Source of the DNA: CAWCUZ01 sp963798795
Lineage (GTDB): Bacteria > Acidobacteriota > Vicinamibacteria > Vicinamibacterales > SCN-69-37
NCBI GenBank assembly: GCA_963798795.1
Contig: CAWCUZ010000001.1
Span: 868,001 to 932,000 of the forward strand
DNA: 64,000 nucleotides
Direction of reading: 5' to 3'
The notes under the pieces are model-generated. The model had not been told where the DNA came from. It did not search any database and saw only the letters and a program-made list of their open reading frames with translations. The position numbers and the translations under genes are program-made. How positions within the stretch are numbered: position 1 is the first letter of the stretch; each line of letters starts with the position of its first letter. Shown here piece by piece: positions 63,429 through 64,000 of the stretch.

Positions 63429-64000
63429 TCAGTTCAACCGTCCCGCGCCAGCCGGCCGGCCTGGCGCCACGGCGAAGACGGCTGGCGTGAGTCCGGTGTC
63501 GCGAGCGTAGCCCTCGGTCACGGCGGCGACGAACGCCTCGACGTCGCCGGCGTCGACGAACGCCACCAGCAATCCGCCGAACCCCGCGCCCGACTGGCGC
63601 CCGCCGACGGCGCCCGGCGCCGCCTCGATGGCCCGCGCCATCGCCTCCATGGCGGGCGACGTCATCTCGAACAGATCGCGCGCACCCCGGAACGACAATT
63701 CGGTCAGCCGCGCGAGCGCGCGACGGTTTGCCGATCGCAGCGCTTCGGCGCAGTCGACGGCGCGGGCATCCTCTTCGAGCACGAACCGGCAGCGGCGCTC
63801 CACGATCGGCGGCAGCTCCCGTGCTCGCTCCTCCAGTCGATCGATCCCGGCCTCGCGCAGCGAGGCGGCGCCAAGGAGCCGCGCGCCCTCCTCGCACTGG
63901 GTGTGCCGCACTCCGTACTCGGATGCGCGCACTTCGCGTGGCGACCGCGTGTCGCAGACGACGACGGCAATCCCGGGATCGATCGCGACGGGCTCGCTGG
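63429..64000 (-). CDS. galK: Galactokinase, C-terminal part (cut by window edge)
   Basis: GHMP-family kinase that makes galactose-1-phosphate. About 190 C-terminal residues are present: GIAVVVCDTRSPREVRASEY, the usual dT.v.R....SEYN.R block, then VRHTQCEEGARLL, the MTSPAMEAMARAI helix and AVGGRQSGAGFGGLLVAFV, corresponding to GHMP motif 3 (G-x-x-x-G-x-G-F-G-G). The ATP-binding N-terminal half lies beyond 64000. The call rests on these blocks; a related sugar kinase is less likely. Confidence 0.87.
   Translation of the reverse strand, partial: SEPVAIDPGIAVVVCDTRSPREVRASEYGVRHTQCEEGARLLGAASLREAGIDRLEERARELPPIVERRCRFVLEEDARAVDCAEALRSANRRALARLTELSFRGARDLFEMTSPAMEAMARAIEAAPGAVGGRQSGAGFGGLLVAFVDAGDVEAFVAAVTEGYARDTGLTPAVFAVAPGRPAGAGRLN

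Overview
The window is GC-rich bacterial chromosome with dense, mostly operonic coding on both strands. The gene content suggests an Acidobacteriota bacterium, probably Vicinamibacteria-like. The signs are two secreted VWFA-domain proteins of the type common in that phylum, large sortilin/BNR-repeat proteins, MacB-type permeases, a DUF6335 protein and many acyl-CoA dehydrogenases. This placement is inference from gene families; there is no rRNA gene here. No tRNA, IS element, prophage or CRISPR array was recognised.

Layout. 1-8 kb: start of methylmalonyl-CoA mutase, glutamate dehydrogenase, a TauE/SafE permease, a VWFA protein, two convergent acyl-CoA dehydrogenases and a HIT hydrolase (branched-chain/propionyl-CoA type catabolism). 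8-18 kb: HU/IHF, ribosomal protein S1, an H1-like/DUF6335 protein, cytidylate kinase, an alpha/beta hydrolase, a sugar-1-phosphate nucleotidylyltransferase, a hybrid kinase with an eroded ATPase domain, a metallophosphoesterase and a nucleotidyltransferase. 18-25 kb: YihY, TamB and a TamA/BamA-type barrel with a lipobox. 25-29 kb: M50 protease-trpS-scpA-scpB-rluB operon. 29-34.5 kb: uvrC, a CDP-alcohol phosphatidyltransferase, tdk, efp, hsp20 and degP. 34.5-39.4 kb: uvrA-HEAT-mpg repair operon. 39.5-51 kb: an RRM protein, a membrane protein, a five-gene operon (ABC ATPase, FtsX permease, HlyD adaptor, amidohydrolase, Ycf48-like) and a very large BNR protein.

51-61 kb is the most coherent accessory unit. 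A lipoprotein mutarotase (galM) diverges from a tight eight-gene run: SDR dehydrogenase, an unrecognised TIM-barrel-like protein, alpha-ketoglutarate-semialdehyde dehydrogenase, enolase-superfamily sugar-acid dehydratase, SMP-30 lactonase, and a ribose-type ABC importer (ATPase, permease, binding lipoprotein). Together they read as import plus non-phosphorylative oxidation of an aldose to 2-oxoglutarate. One step (2-keto-3-deoxy-aldonate dehydratase or aldolase) has no recognised enzyme, and the unknown protein is the obvious candidate. After it come a decayed PIN-domain toxin, a second VWFA protein, a small unknown gene and the C-terminal part of galactokinase.

Two window-wide features matter to a reader. 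First, many conserved genes carry one-base frameshifts, heavily concentrated at 25.4-33.8 kb. They look like assembly errors rather than decay, so these genes are annotated across the breaks. Second, a family of short GC palindromes sits at gene 3' ends and in two cases supplies the stop codon.
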